Shown here in pieces: positions 19,860 to 30,985 of a stretch of 64,000 nt of DNA. The translations under genes and the position numbers were made by a program. How positions within the stretch are numbered: position 1 is the first letter of the stretch; each line of letters starts with the position of its first letter. This stretch comes from Piezodorus guildinii (lineage: Eukaryota; Arthropoda; Insecta; Hemiptera; Pentatomidae), in NCBI GenBank assembly GCA_023052935.1, contig CM041293.1:171731600-171795599 (forward strand). Direction: 5' to 3'. The notes under the pieces were generated by a model that saw only the letters and a list, made by a program, of their open reading frames with translations, searched no databases and was not told the DNA's origin.

Positions 19860-21071
19860 TCTTGACATCGAGGATATTATGACGGTCTTCGCAAACAATC
19901 TACGAATTACTGTCCGTGAGATAGCTGCCTAGTTAAGATCCTGCAAACCGACCGCTTTTGATAACCTAAAGAAGGCCGGGTACGTCTGTCGTTACGAAGT
20001 TTGGGTTCCGCATGAGCTCAGTAAAAGAAACCTTACTGAAAGGATTTCATGCTGTGATTTGCCGCTTAAAAAAAATGTGGAGGATCCATTTTTGAAACGA
20101 GTTGTTACAATTGACGAAAAATAGATTCTCTACATCCACACCAGCCGACAAAAATCTTGGGGGTTGCCTGGAACGACGCCGCACGCAACACCTAAGGCCG
20201 GCTTGCATCCAAGACAGGTGATGCTCAGTATTTGGTAGTATTTGAAGGGATCCATACATTTTTAACTCTTTTCACAAAACCAAACTATAAATTCGGACTT
20301 TTACTGAGACCAGTAAGATCGATTGAAGGGAGCAATTGAGACGTTGATTTCCAAAAGGTACTATATCCATTCTAGGAAATTTTACAGGAGGCGCGAAAAT
20401 CACTAATTATTATATTATTAAATTAGCTAATTTGATTCTTTTCGCATTAAAATCCAGAATTGTTTTTTTAGTATATTAATAACATCATATTAAAGATATG
20501 AAATGAGATGTTTTGGTATAATTTGGAACAAAATTAAATGTGTAATTATTTCCTTTAGAAAATAATTATATTTCTAAATTGCGTTTATAAAGGGCTTGGG
20601 TGTTCATTAGATAAAATTAAATAGGAGATTTAGATATGACTAATTGATGAGAATACAACTATGTAAAAAAATCAATTTCGTAAAAAATGTCCTTTAGTAC
20701 TTTTTGGAAATCAACGTCTCAATTGAAGAGAAACGGCCAGAGCAGGCAAATCGGAAAGAGTGCTATTCCACCAAGACAACGCAAGACCTTATGTATCTTT
20801 AAGGACTCGGCAAAAGTTAATAAGCTTCAGATGTGATGTTTTACCTCACTCGCCGTACTCACCTGTCATTGCTCCTTCGGATTTCCATCGTTTCCGTTCC
20901 CTCGAAAATTTTCTACTAGGGAAATCACACTCTTCAAAAGATTACGTAAAAACGGACCTTTTATTGTTCTTTAGGAGTAAGGACAGTGATTTTTGGAAAA
21001 AACGGATAATGGACCTTCCAAGCCGTTGGGAAAGGGTAATCGCTAACGGTGGTAACTATTTTGTAGACTAA
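19860..21071 (+). pseudogene. Mariner transposase pseudogene
   Basis: Successive pieces match mariner transposase in order: TVREIAA; WVPHELSKRNLTERISCCDL; DPFLKRVVTIDEK (the catalytic D region); PKAGLHPRQVM; then, after an insert, LFHQDNARPY (second catalytic D), LPHSPYSPVIAPSDFHRF (the third-acid region, D34D type in mariners) and RWERVIANGGNYFVD, closed by TAG at 21069. Several stops occur (for example after DEK near 20121). A palindromic insert at about 20339-20720 splits the frame. It is dead. Confidence 0.9.
20339..20720. mobile_element. MITE-like insert in the mariner pseudogene
   Basis: GACGTTGATTTCCAAAAGGTACT at the left is mirrored by AGTACTTTTTGGAAATCAACGTC at the right, and both sides carry CAATTGA of the mariner sequence, a probable short target duplication. 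No coding sequence. Confidence 0.78.
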
Positions 21072-21389
21072 ATACATATATTTCTCTACGAACTTTTCGG
21101 AAAACCCAATAATTTGTCGCTAGGGCCGTTTAGCAGCTATATTATTTCGAATGAAAAATCATGTTTGAAACCCCTATTTTCTCCTGATTGATGACCAATA
21201 AATTATAGATAACATGTCTATGATCTCTTTTTTTTTTTCCTATTCAGAGAGAAAATGATTTATTTATTTTTAAAAACAGCATACAAATTTTTCATCAAAT
21301 GACAATAAACATATAACTTTTATATATTACAATAGTGAAATAGAATATTTAGAGTAGTACATTTACTTCGGACAGACAATATCATTCAG

Positions 21390-22040
21390 ACAAAATATGA
21401 ATAAGGAAACAGAAAGAAGAGTTAAGCTCGGGTGGTGTTTTGACTACATGCGCATATCCCACGGTTCTCTACGGGGCTCAAACCTGAGCACTAACAAGAA
21501 AACTCGATCGGAGGCTAAATAGCATGTAAATGCAGCTTCTAAGAAGTTTAATGTTTATGTTTAAAAAACGAAAGATATTCTTCATAAAGTGAACATTAAA
21601 AGTCGAAGGGTTGAGGCCTATCGATTGAAATGGAGCTGGGCTGGACACTTGGCCAGGCTGAAAGACGGGAGATGGACCAGAGCTTGCAGGGAGTGGATCC
21701 CGAGGGAGGACAGCAGCCAGAGGGGGCGACCATATCGCAAGTCGAGGGACGAATTGACGGATTGTAGGCGGAAACTGGTGGCTGGCTGCGAGGGACAAAT
21801 CCTGGTGGATAAACGTTTTGCAAAATATTTTGTTTTGTGTTTTATTTCGGTGTATTTTTTCAAGGACTCTGTTTTGTTGTTGAGTTTTTTTTTTATAATT
21901 ATTTGTGTTTCTTCTTTCTTTGGATTATTTGCTTTTCTTCAATCTTTTAATTATTTGTTACTATAGCCAACTACTATAAATTCCTCCCTATGGGAGAGGC
22001 TTTTGTCAATACTGATGCCAATAAAGCTATTATTATTATA
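21390..22040 (+). mobile_element. Second LINE lineage (RTE-like), C-terminal relic
   Basis: Motifs NKETERRVKLGW, then LKWSWAGHLARLKDGRW and WIPREDSSQRGRP match the end of insect endonuclease-reverse transcriptase LINEs (KWRWAGH.AR; RGRP..RW). The terminal part is frameshifted. The 3' end is AATAAAGCTATTATTATTAT. It differs from the RTE-like copy family at 41288-42293. Confidence 0.8.
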
Positions 22041-22099
22041 TTACAATACTTATTTGCTTCCCATATTTTATTTTATGAATAGGTAAGTGAAAGTAACCA

Positions 22100-22705
22100 A
22101 ATAAGTTAAAAAATAAAAGCGAACAGTTATTGTGGAAACCTGGTTTACACGTGTTATATTGTTTATAAGATACAACCCGGTTATGTTATGAGATAGAGAG
22201 GAGCTATAAAGAGGAGAGACGCAGTGTTGCCAATGTATCTCCCTAAATCACGCCCCAACCGCGCCCCCCCTCATTCAATTTCCACCTGCCCCGCTCCTCC
22301 AGGAAGCCGCTCTTCCCTTCAAATCCCCGCTTGTCTTTCTGCACTCGAGCTTCTAAATGAGATTTTTGTCTCTCAGCCGTAGGAGGATTTCCTCTCCATT
22401 TCCAATATATTATAAGTCAAACACGATCCAACGTTCTGATAAGTTGCCCAACATTTATTGAACAATACGGTTGTTTCGATCTACAGGCGAAGATTTTATT
22501 CAATTAAGGATAAGGGTGGTTCGAACGGAAGTAGATGAATGGTTACCTAAAATTGTGTAAACAATTTGTTATAAAACGAATCATTTCAAATCTACATTGG
22601 GTTCTTCAATGGGGCCAAAAAGCAATGAGATTAAATATCAAATAGAAAATTATATGAATGAATATTTAAAAGAAAAAATTAAATACATAATGCAGTAATC
22701 AGCGA
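22100..22705. other. Stretch without a recognised gene
   Basis: Includes a C-rich segment near 22250-22350 (…CACGCCCCAACCGCGCCCCC) unlike the surroundings. No open frame or splice pair was found around it. Confidence 0.4.
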
Positions 22706-22709
22706 AAAG

Positions 22710-23555
22710 GGGAAAATCTGTTGCAACACACGACTTTCGCTTACCTCCGTTGTTAAAACCAATTTTAGAAGTTTTAAATACATTTAGTTATGATTCCATA
22801 GACAGGGAATACCTAGAAAGTTAGTAAGCCTAGTAGAGATGTGTTTGTCGGAAACATTCCATAAAGTTAGAATCGGTCACAATTACTCCGAGAAAGAGAT
22901 GCGATCGGGTTTGAAACAGGGTGACTCCCTTTCACCTGTTTTATTTAATATAACTTTGGAATAAGTGATAGATAAAGTGACGTGTACCGAGAAAGGTTTA
23001 AATATGGGTGATAAGATTCCGGTTTTGGGATATGCCGATGATTTGTAATGATGATGATTAATAAAAACCGGTAAAGAAATAGGTCTTGAATTAAATTCCG
23101 ATAAGACGAAATATATGATTAGTAGCAGAAATGGTGGCGATCTTGATGACATTAATATATCAGGTTATACTTTTGATACTTTAGGGGAAGAAAATTTAAA
23201 ATATCAGCGATTAAGCCCTATCAGACTATTTTAATCAGAAACAAACTTTTTTTTTTTTTTTTTTTTTTAAAACATTTTATTGATATTTACAACTGTACAT
23301 ATAATATATATAACAAGTAAATGGGCTAATTTACACTAGAAATAAACCTAAATAATAATAAAGCTCATTAAATTTTACATCGATATAGCGAGTTTAATCA
23401 AAATCGTTAGAGCCGCTTTTGAGAAAATCGTTAAAAATGCGAAATGAGTATGAAATTGTAAGTATGAAATTTCAGTTTCGTAGGACTTTTCGTTTACGCA
23501 TAGGAGTTACCACACGCGGATATAGATATATTTCATATATACGTAAGTGAAAGTA
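22710..23555 (+). repeat. Family A element with two LINE inserts
   Basis: Starts AATCTGTTGCAACACACGAC and ends TACGTAAGTGAAAGT near 23552. It is interrupted by an RTE-like fragment (22785-23165) and a T-run plus Jockey-like 3' end (about 23247-23340, TATTGATATTTACAACTGTA). Confidence 0.82.
22785..23165 (+). mobile_element. RTE-like LINE, central fragment
   Basis: Translation includes MCLSETFHKVRIGH, SGLKQGDSLSPVLFN and IPVLGYADD, with frameshifts and stops (for example TAA after 'ACTTTGGAA'). A TGATGATGATTA replaces part of the normal sequence after YADD. Both ends are truncated. Confidence 0.85.
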
Positions 23556-23734
23556 AAATTAATTATTATAGCAATTAATTAATATACGTTTATCGATTAA
23601 TTAATTTCTTCATGGATCTTTTATTTTTTTTTATTCTGTACTTGTATTTTAATTTAGTTGCTATTTGTTTTTGTTCTTTCTGTTAAATTGTTTTGTTATA
23701 TATCAGACACCTAGACTGTATCTTGTTTTTTTAT

Positions 23735-23773
23735 TCCTGATTAAGACCCGCTACGTGGATGGAAACGTGTGTT
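23735..23773 (+). ncRNA. Degenerate hammerhead-like motif
   Basis: TCCTGATTAAGACCC…GTGGATGGAAACGTG is close to the motif at 30333-30370, but the core CTGATGA is CTGATTA and GAAAC follows GGAT. It is probably inactive. Confidence 0.4.
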
Positions 23774-23825
23774 AATAAATAGTTGTTTACTATTTTCTAA
23801 ACTTATTATGAACACCAAAGGAATC

Positions 23826-24125
23826 ATCTCATCCTTCAATAATTACATCTCCTTTAGTAATAACATGGTCGTAGAAATATCTAATAATAGAAATTTGAGA
23901 TTCTTCCGGACTTGAATAATAGATTAGTATGAAGATAAGTGAATAACTCCCAGCTGCGCCTAAATATCTTATATTTACATCTTTCATTACACTAATTACG
24001 ACTAATTGTCGAACCACATCGTTTACATCTCTTCTCACCATAAATCATCCTGTCAAAGCATATTCTCTAACGTAAACAACACCAGCATCCAATAGAGTTT
24101 TATTTATCTGACCTCAAAAGAAAAG
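23826..24125 (-). other. Unidentified open region, about 70-95 codons
   Basis: Minus strand, from 24041 down: a 70-codon frame (MVRRDVNDVVRQLVVISVMK… DHVITKGDVIIEG). The same frame continues upstream (LLDAGVVYVREYALTG) and downstream if three TGA codons are read through. The composition is protein-like. I do not recognise it. Read with TGA as Trp it might be organelle- or symbiont-derived, but no known mitochondrial protein fits. Confidence 0.3.
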
Positions 24126-24214
24126 AAAAAATCAGGTTCGTAAAGCAAACAATATTCACATGACTACCTATTAAAATCAATTTTATAGCTTTAATATTGA
24201 GTTAAAGTAGAAAT

Positions 24215-24333
24215 AAAAGGAGTCACCCGAAGCATGTTGGATAGCATAACAGCCTCAGATGCCCAAGGTCCCGGATTCAAACCCGCAGGTGGCCATAGGA
24301 TTTTTTAATGGGAGTAAAAAATCCTTAAATTCG
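24215..24333 (+). repeat. SINE-1 head fragment
   Basis: tRNA-like head of SINE-1 (TGTTGGATAGCATAACAGCC; B box GGATTCAAACCCGC) and the start of its body (TTTTTTAATGGGAGTAAAAAATCC). It breaks at about 24333 into a LINE 3' end. Confidence 0.8.
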
Positions 24334-24740
24334 ATATGAGACTCAAAAGACTTATGAATTGTTTTATCAGATTCACATGTGGAATCCCTAGGCGCTCCCA
24401 TGTTTCTAGAAGGTATACCGAATTGAATTGGCTCTATCCCTCTTTCCGTAGGCAGTACCTCCTAGGTGTCTGTCTCTTCCGATTTTTCAAAACTAAAAAA
24501 CCTGCTTATATTCTTGATATGCTTACCACCTATTCCTCTGTCCATTCAGTAAACACTAGATCCAAACCCATAAACTTGTATATACCTTCACACAGATCCG
24601 TCTCGTTGTTATTCGTGCTACCCTATTTTGGAATTCCTTGCCTTTATCCATTCGTAAATCCTTATCATTGTCCACTTTCAAACACCAAATATTTCTCCAT
24701 CTCCTAAAGAACCGATCTTCCCAACATATGTAATATTTAA
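24334..24740 (+). mobile_element. LINE (YADD type) 3' fragment, left arm of an inverted duplication
   Basis: Encodes MRLKRLMNCFIRFTCGIPRR, ELNWLYPSFRRQYLLGVCLF and HSVNTRSKPINLYIPSHRS, the C-terminal domain after reverse transcriptase. The same sequence occurs inverted at 25633-26045. Frameshift near 24600. Confidence 0.88.
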
Positions 24741-24837
24741 AATCTATAGATGATACTATTCATTGTCACAAAATGAAGTCTTTAACGACCAGACTACTCG
24801 TCCCAGAATAAAATTACTTTTCATTTCATTTTTCATT

Positions 24838-24985
24838 TTTTTTTATTTAAAAATTCTTAAATTGATTTTAACAACGGAAGTAAATGAAAGTGGGGTGTTG
24901 CACACCAGATTTTTTCCAAGCAAAATCAAATTCCAGAAAGTGCTACTTTATACTATTCATTTTACATCTTTTTGCCAAAGTGTTT
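24838..24985 (-). repeat. Family A end, minus orientation
   Basis: AACGGAAGTAAATGAAAGTG and the GCACACCAGATTTTT end at about 24910, then a short flank that is mirrored at 25326-25393. Part of the left arm of the inverted duplication. Confidence 0.75.
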
Positions 24986-25149
24986 GCGACTTTGATATTT
25001 TAAAAGTTTCATATTCTTATCGTTTACTTTTATCGAAATATGCCGTACGATTTCATCTAAAAAAACGCTTTTGAAATATACAGTACACATTTAATTTCTT
25101 CGCACAATGTAAATATAATGTAATTTTTAGAGTTTTAACGAAAAAGTTT

Positions 25150-25285
25150 ATTTGTTTAACGTCACTTAATGCTACTGTGGCTATTCGGACTATCCTACAG
25201 TGGGAGTCTTAAATTTTTCCAACCAGGTTTTATGAGGATAGGGATCTTTAACGAGTACCTGACATCGCACAGGCTCGATGGCTAT
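25150..25285 (-). repeat. SINE-1 3' fragment
   Basis: AACGTCACTTAATGCTACTG, GGATAGGGATCTTTAACGAG and CTGACATCGCACAGGCTCG: the 3' half of SINE-1 on the minus strand. It sits in the spacer of the inverted duplication. Confidence 0.8.
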
Positions 25286-25384
25286 AATTAATTAACTTTT
25301 AATGGGAGAAAAAAATCCTCCAAAAACTTTGGCAAAAAGGTGTAAAATGAATAGTATAAAGTAGCACTTTCTGGAATTTGATAT

Positions 25385-27170
25385 TGCTTGGGGAAAAATC
25401 TGGTGCGCGCAACACCCGACTTTCATTTACCTCCGTTGTTAAAATCAATCAAAGGATTTTTAAATAAAAAAAATGAAATGAAAAGTAATTTTATTCTGGG
25501 ACTAGTAGTCTCCTAAGAATAACAAGAAAAGTACAATATACATGATAATTGTCTGGTCTTTTAAGACTTCAGTTTAACAATAAAAGATGGATTTTGTGAC
25601 AATGAATAGGTATCATCTATAGATTTTAAGTATTACATGTGTTGGGAAGATCGATTCTTTAGGAGATGGAGAAATAGTTGGTGTTTGAATGTGGACAATG
25701 ATAAGGATTTACGAATGGATACAGGCAAGGAATTCGAAAATAGGGTAGCACGAATAACAAAGGATTTTTTGAAGGAGACGGATCTGTGTGAAGGTATATA
25801 CAAGTTTATGGGTTGGGATCTAGTATTTACTGAATGGACTGAGAAACAAGTGGTAAGCATATCAAGAACATAAGGAGGTTTTTTAGTTTTGCAAAATTGG
25901 AAGAGACAGACACCTAGGAGGTACTGCCTACGGAAAGAGGGATAGAGCCAATGCAACTCGGTATACCTTTTAGAAACATGGGAGCGTCTGGGGCTTCCAC
26001 ATGTGAATGTAATGAAACAATTCATAAGTCTTTTGAGTCTCATATCGAATTCCTCAGACAGCCCGCCATATACGAGGCAACCGTAGTCAAACTGGAGGAA
26101 AATGAGCGAAGAGACGAGTAGCATACGGGTTTTAGGTGGGATAGAATCACGTTGATGTTGTCAATATCTTGTTGTAGTTTTTGGATAGCCTTTAGCATTT
26201 CGGAAGGATGGAAAGAAAGATAGACTTGTAGATCATCTGCATATAAGTGGTATTGTGAGTGGCGGATACAGTCGTCATTAATATAGATGGAAAAAAGAGT
26301 TGGTGAGAGTGAGGATCCCTGAGGAACACCACGTGTTAAGGCTATGGAGGAGGAAGGAGGTTCATTTGGTATCATGACAGTTTGAGACCGATAGGATAAA
26401 AAATAAATAAACCATTTTAGAACGCTGATATTTGAAGGTTTTCGGAGTATGGAAAGAAGGATGTTATGATTAACTGAATCAAAAGCTTTTGAGAAATTGA
26501 AGAGGATTAAAATAGTGATTTTTTGTTGGTCTATTGAGGATTGTAGGTCTTGGGAAATTTTTAACAATGCAGATTGAGTAGAATATTGCGATCGGAAAAT
26601 ACGGTTAGAGATGAAAATAAATTGTTAATGAATTAATCACATTGATTTTCAATAGAAACATATACTTTATTAAGTAACATATTGTATTATTACCTAAGAA
26701 TAAGTTTGTTTTATCGGCTTTTCATCACTCTCCATTAACTTTTACAATTTTATGTATAAGATGTTTTTTCTAAAATCTTTAGCTTTCCAACGGAATATTA
26801 TACATCTACATTACTGTTTTTTTGTTCCAAAATTGCATTAAAAATATGTTTGCTCTTTTCTCATTTAGTGGGATATCGAATTTGTTCAACTTAAATATTT
26901 ATCCGTTTTTTTATCAATGCTGTAACAACATGATATAGTAATTTTTTTGGAATCTAGAAAAGTAAAGGTAAACTTTAGAGGAAACAAATTCAAAAATTCG
27001 GTATCATATTAAAGCCCATTAAATTTTACATCGAATTAGGAAGTTTAAATGAAATCGTCAGAGCCGTTTTGAGGAAATCGTAAAAAGGTACAAGATTCAT
27101 GATATAAAATGGCTCTTCTGGTTTTCTGATTTTCATGAAATAATTGCTGTTACATCTCAGGCATATATTT
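25385..27170 (+). repeat. Family A element split by a LINE
   Basis: The start lies at 25393 (ATCTGGTGCGCGCAACACCCG) and continues to about 25470. It resumes at about 26612 with the expected next block (AATGAATTAATCACATTGA…) and runs to about 27165, where it is cut off. The insert is a minus-strand LINE. Confidence 0.82.
25475..26605 (-). mobile_element. LINE (YADD type), reverse transcriptase and C-terminus
   Basis: Minus strand. From 26567 down: FSKAFDSVNHNILL (motif A), RGVPQGSSLSPTLFS (motif B), YHLYADDLQVYL (motif C), then after a frameshift near 26090 VSSLIFLQFDYGCLVYGGLS and the C-terminal RLKRLMNCF… HSVNTRSQP… LFSNSLPVSIRKS, ending in TAA/TAG near 25633 with an A-rich 3' tail. It looks like an I/CR1-superfamily non-LTR polymerase; the exact clade is not resolved. 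5'-truncated. Confidence 0.9.
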
Positions 27171-28068
27171 AATTTTATTTTCGTTTTTATTTTATCCCAA
27201 CCAAAAAATTGATAGCACAAAGGACTAAAAGTTTTCAAGAAGTTGGAACATAGCCTTAAGGAACGTTTAGGAATTATACTAAATAAACCAAAGAGGTTCA
27301 AGAACCTTGAGTCATTTCAAACGGAACTCTGAAGGAACAGGAAGAGATAACCAGGAGTACCGCTATTTATTGTATATTGTATACAAGGCCGTTCAGTGTC
27401 GTATTGATCTCCATCGAAAGTTGTGTCATTCCTAAGCTGTAATACGTTTTTTAATGATATTAAGCGAGACTCGTTTTCGACAGCTGTTATTTTGATATTT
27501 CTTAACTTATTGAATGTAAGATAAGTTTGTTTATTTATTTAACGTCCCTTTATGCTGTTATGGCTAATCGGACGATGCTACAGTGGGAGTCCTAAATTTT
27601 GCCTATCTAGGTTTTATATGATAGGGATCTTTAACGAGTACCTGACATCGCACAGGCTCGGGACCACCTTTTAAGTCTCCTCCGAAGGACGGCATAACTA
27701 AGGATTTTTTACTGCCATTAAAAATCCTAGGACCACCTGCGGTTTGAACCCGTGACCTTTGGCATAGGAGTCTGTTATGCTAACCACCCAGCTACAAGTG
27801 ATCCCCTGAAAGATAAGTATACACTACATGCGGTATTGATTCACTACTGCCAACCCCTTGTACACGCAAAAATCATTACATTTTCATAGAATTTTATTGG
27901 GTACAAATAACCTGAGTTTGAAAAAAGAAAATGCAATACCATAGAATTTGAGGTTTTATGACGGTGCTTTCACACGATATTTATGAGGTCAAAAACCTGT
28001 GTTCTTTTACATTTATCCAACAGTAGATACATTATTTGTTAAGAAAATTCTAATTAATGGTGACTGTT
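26895..28068. repeat. Tandem duplication, copy 1 (1174 bp)
   Basis: Copy 1 of a direct tandem pair. It holds the end of a family A copy (to 27165), a unique middle, a complete minus-strand SINE-1 (27528-27805) and a 3' flank to the junction at about 28068. Confidence 0.95.
27528..27805 (-). mobile_element. SINE-1, near full length
   Basis: On the minus strand: tRNA-like head (TAGCTGGGTGGTTAGC A-box region; GGGTTCAAACC B-box region), body with TTTTTACTGCC…, and tail ending TTAAATAAATAAAC. Confidence 0.9.
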
Positions 28069-29239
28069 ATATTTATCCGTTTTTTTATCAATGCTGTAAC
28101 AACATGATATAGTAATTTTTTTGGAATCTAGAAAAGTAAAGGTAAACTTTAGAGGAAACAAATTCAAAAATTCGGTATCATATTAAAGCCCATTAAATTT
28201 TACATCGAATTAGGAAGTTTAAATGAAATCGTCAGAGCCGTTTTGAGGAAATCGTAAAAAGGTACAAGATTCATGATATAAAATGGCTCTTCTGGTTTTC
28301 TGATTTTCATGAAATAATTGCTGTTACATCTCAGGCATATATTTAATTTTATTTTCGTTTTTATTTTATCCCAACCAAAAAATTGATAGCACAAAGGACT
28401 AAAAGTTTTCAAGAAGTTGGAACATAGCCTTAAGGAACGTTTAGGAATTATACTAAATAAACCAAAGAGGTTCAAGAACCTTGAGTCATTTCAAACGGAA
28501 CTCTGAAGGAACAGGAAGAGATAACCAGGAGTACCGCTATTTATTGTATATTGTATCAAGGCCGTTCAGTGTCGTATTGATCTCCATCGAAAGTTGTGTC
28601 ATTCCTAAGGCTGTAATACGTTTTTTAATGATATTAAGCGAGACTCGTTTTCGACAGCTGTTATTTTGATATTTCTTAACTTATTGAATGTAAGATAAGT
28701 TTGTTTATTATTTAACGTCCCTTTATGCTGTTATGGCTAATCGGACGATGCTACAGTGGGAGTCCTAAATTTTGCTATCTAGGTTTTATTATGATAGGAT
28801 CTTTAACGAGTACCTGACATCGCACAGGCTCGGACCACCTTTTAAAGTCTCCTCCGAAGGACGGCATAACTAAGGATTTTTTACTGCCATTAAAAAATCC
28901 TAGGACCACCTGCGGGTTTGAACCGTGACCTTTGGCATAGGAGTCTGTTATGCTAACCACCCAGCTACAAGTGATCCCCTGAAAGATAAGTATACACTAC
29001 ATGCGGTATTGATTCACTACTGCCCAACCCTTTGTACACGCAAAAATATTACATTTTCATAGAATTTTATTGGTACAATAACCTGAGGTTTGAAAAAAGA
29101 AAATGCAATACCATAGAATTTGAGGTTTTATGACGGTGCTTTCACACGATATTTATGAGGTCAAAAACCTGTGTTCTTTTACATTTATCCAACAGTAGAT
29201 ACTTATTTGTTAAGAAAATTTCTAATAATGGTGACTGTT
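28069..29239. repeat. Tandem duplication, copy 2 (about 1171 bp)
   Basis: Repeats 26895-28068 almost exactly. The differences I see are nearly all single-base insertions or deletions, mostly in short homopolymers, which is typical of uncorrected long-read sequence rather than divergence. Confidence 0.95.
28706..28981 (-). mobile_element. SINE-1, copy inside the tandem duplication
   Basis: Same element as 27528-27805, with 1-bp indels (for example CGGACC for CGGGACC). Confidence 0.9.
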
Positions 29240-29242
29240 ATA

Positions 29243-30168
29243 TTTTTACTTTCACTTACCTATATATACAATATATAGTAAGGAAAAGTATTGCGATCTT
29301 GAAAATTTTCGAATTCCAGTTTTCAGCTCCAAATATGACCCCTGAGTCCAAATGACCAAGTCCCGAAAAAAGGTCTGTGTGTGTTAAGCCTAGCGCAAAA
29401 AACCATAAGTCGTACAAAACTGAAATTTCATATTTAAGACAACTATACGCATGACAACCGAGATGTTACAGCAATGTTTTCCTCAAAATCGGCTGACCGG
29501 AAGTCCTACTTTATCCCATGCATTTAGCACCTTTTTACGATTTTCTCAAAAACGGCTCATAACGATTTTTATTAAACTCGCTATATAGATGTAAAATGTA
29601 ATAGGCTTCAACATCACGTAAGTTTAATTCTTATTGAAATAGTCTGACAGGGCTTAAATGCCGATATTTTAAATTTTCTTCTTTTTAAGTACCTTTAATT
29701 TTGTAGATTTCAAAAAAATTAGAACATTATCTTATTAACATTGATAAATAATGGGTAAATACGCAAGTTGGGCGAATTCGATAAACAACTAAAGGAGAAA
29801 AGTGCAAACATATTTTTTAATGCAATTTTTGTGTTTTTGATAATAAGTAATATAGACGTATAATATACCGTTGGAAAGAGAAAGGTTTCAGAAACAAATA
29901 TTATCTGAAACACAAAGTTAATATAAAGAGACGAATGTGGAATAAACTTATTACTGATCAACAATTTAAAATAGTTATATTATTTAATCTAAACATTTGT
30001 TTCCAACGAAAATGAATATACTTTTTATTAAAATCAACTTCAAATATTTTTCAATAATTTATTGAAATAATATATTACTGATTCAATATATTTATTAGTT
30101 TTTAAATTGATTTTAAGAGTCGAGGTAATTGAAAATCGTGTGTTGCCCGCACCAGATTTTTATCATCA
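29243..30168 (-). repeat. Family A element, complete
   Basis: Minus orientation. Starts TTTTACTTTCACTTACC right after the tandem-duplication junction, ends …GTGTGTTGCCCGCACCAGAT at about 30160. A 30-bp segment near 30050 is duplicated. Confidence 0.88.
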
Positions 30169-30332
30169 TTTATTTATCTAACTCGTTAAGTTTTTATTAA
30201 ATATTTAATAGTTGATCGTGGAAAGACTATGAAGAAAGAGATGGTTTGGGTGGCGGTAAAAAAAAAATCTCATACTAAGATCTCATTCTCTGCACAAAAT
30301 ATTCATTCAGCTTACATACTTTGTGAAGTAAA

Positions 30333-30370
30333 GTCCTGATGAAGACCGGGAACGTGGATCGAAACGTTGG
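30333..30370 (+). ncRNA. Hammerhead-like motif
   Basis: GTC, CTGATGA, 18 nt (AGACC…GGATC), GAAAC, GTT, GG. The core is complete, but the stem II pairing is weak (two G-C pairs plus a wobble) and stem I has only one strong pair. Confidence 0.5.
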
Positions 30371-30418
30371 ATATTAAATATTTTTCACTACTTTATTTTT
30401 TTTTCTTATGATTATTCT

Positions 30419-30500
30419 TGGCCTAGAACAGTAAAAATCTCTGTATGTACTGAGCCCTAGACCCTCGTGGGTTGTAGAAAAACAGGTTTTTTTTTGTTCT
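30419..30500 (+). repeat. SINE-2 3' fragment
   Basis: GGCCTAGAACAGTAAAAATC, GTACTGAGCCCTAGACCC and AACAGG followed by a long T-run: the SINE-2 3' end. Confidence 0.78.
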
Positions 30501-30691
30501 TTTTATTTATTTTATTATCATTATTATTTTTTTTTTTTTTTACCCTTATATTACAAGGTTACCTTTATTGTATTTTTCCAAGATATTTGGTAAGCATATT
30601 TTAAATGGATAAGATGGAGGATAACCTGTTAAACTGTTTTAGTATCTTATAGGTATATTTACTATTCTATACGAATATGCATATTTGTATC

Positions 30692-30985
30692 AGTAGAGGG
30701 ATCACCTGTAGCAGGTTGGCTATCATAACAGCCTTCTATGCCAAAGTTCACGGGTTCAAACCCGCAGGTGGTCCAAGGATTTTTTAATGGGAGTAAAAAA
30801 TCCTTAGGTATGCCATCCCCCGGAGGGGACGTAAAAAGGTGGTCGGTCACGAGCCTGTGCGATGTCAGGTACTCGTTAAAGATCCCTATCCTAATTAAAC
30901 GCGGATAGGCTAAATTTAGGACTCCCACTGTTGCATCGTCCGATTAGCCATAGTAGCATAAAGGGACGTTAAATAAACAAACACT
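30692..30985 (+). mobile_element. SINE-1, full length
   Basis: Reference copy for SINE-1. The tRNA-like head at 30695-30775 has A-box GTAGCAGGTTGGCTATC and B-box GGGTTCAAACCC; the body is TTTTTTAATGGGAGTAAAAA … GATGTCAGGTACTCGTTAAA … GGACTCCCACTG; the tail is GACGTTAAATAAACAAAC. The tail is a short AT repeat rather than poly(A). Confidence 0.92.

Noticed and set aside
21596..21863. Ser/Pro-rich minus-strand frames
   Set aside because: Antisense of the LINE C-terminal relic (KWSWAGHLAR motif on the plus strand).
27026..28475. Two identical 91-codon minus-strand frames (27026-27301 and 28200-28475), first taken for a conserved duplicated gene
   Set aside because: The frame overlaps the family A 3' region and is identical only because the whole 1.17 kb is duplicated.
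30692..30775. Possible tRNA gene
   Set aside because: A and B boxes are present but there is no proper acceptor or anticodon stem, and the same segment heads every SINE-1 copy.
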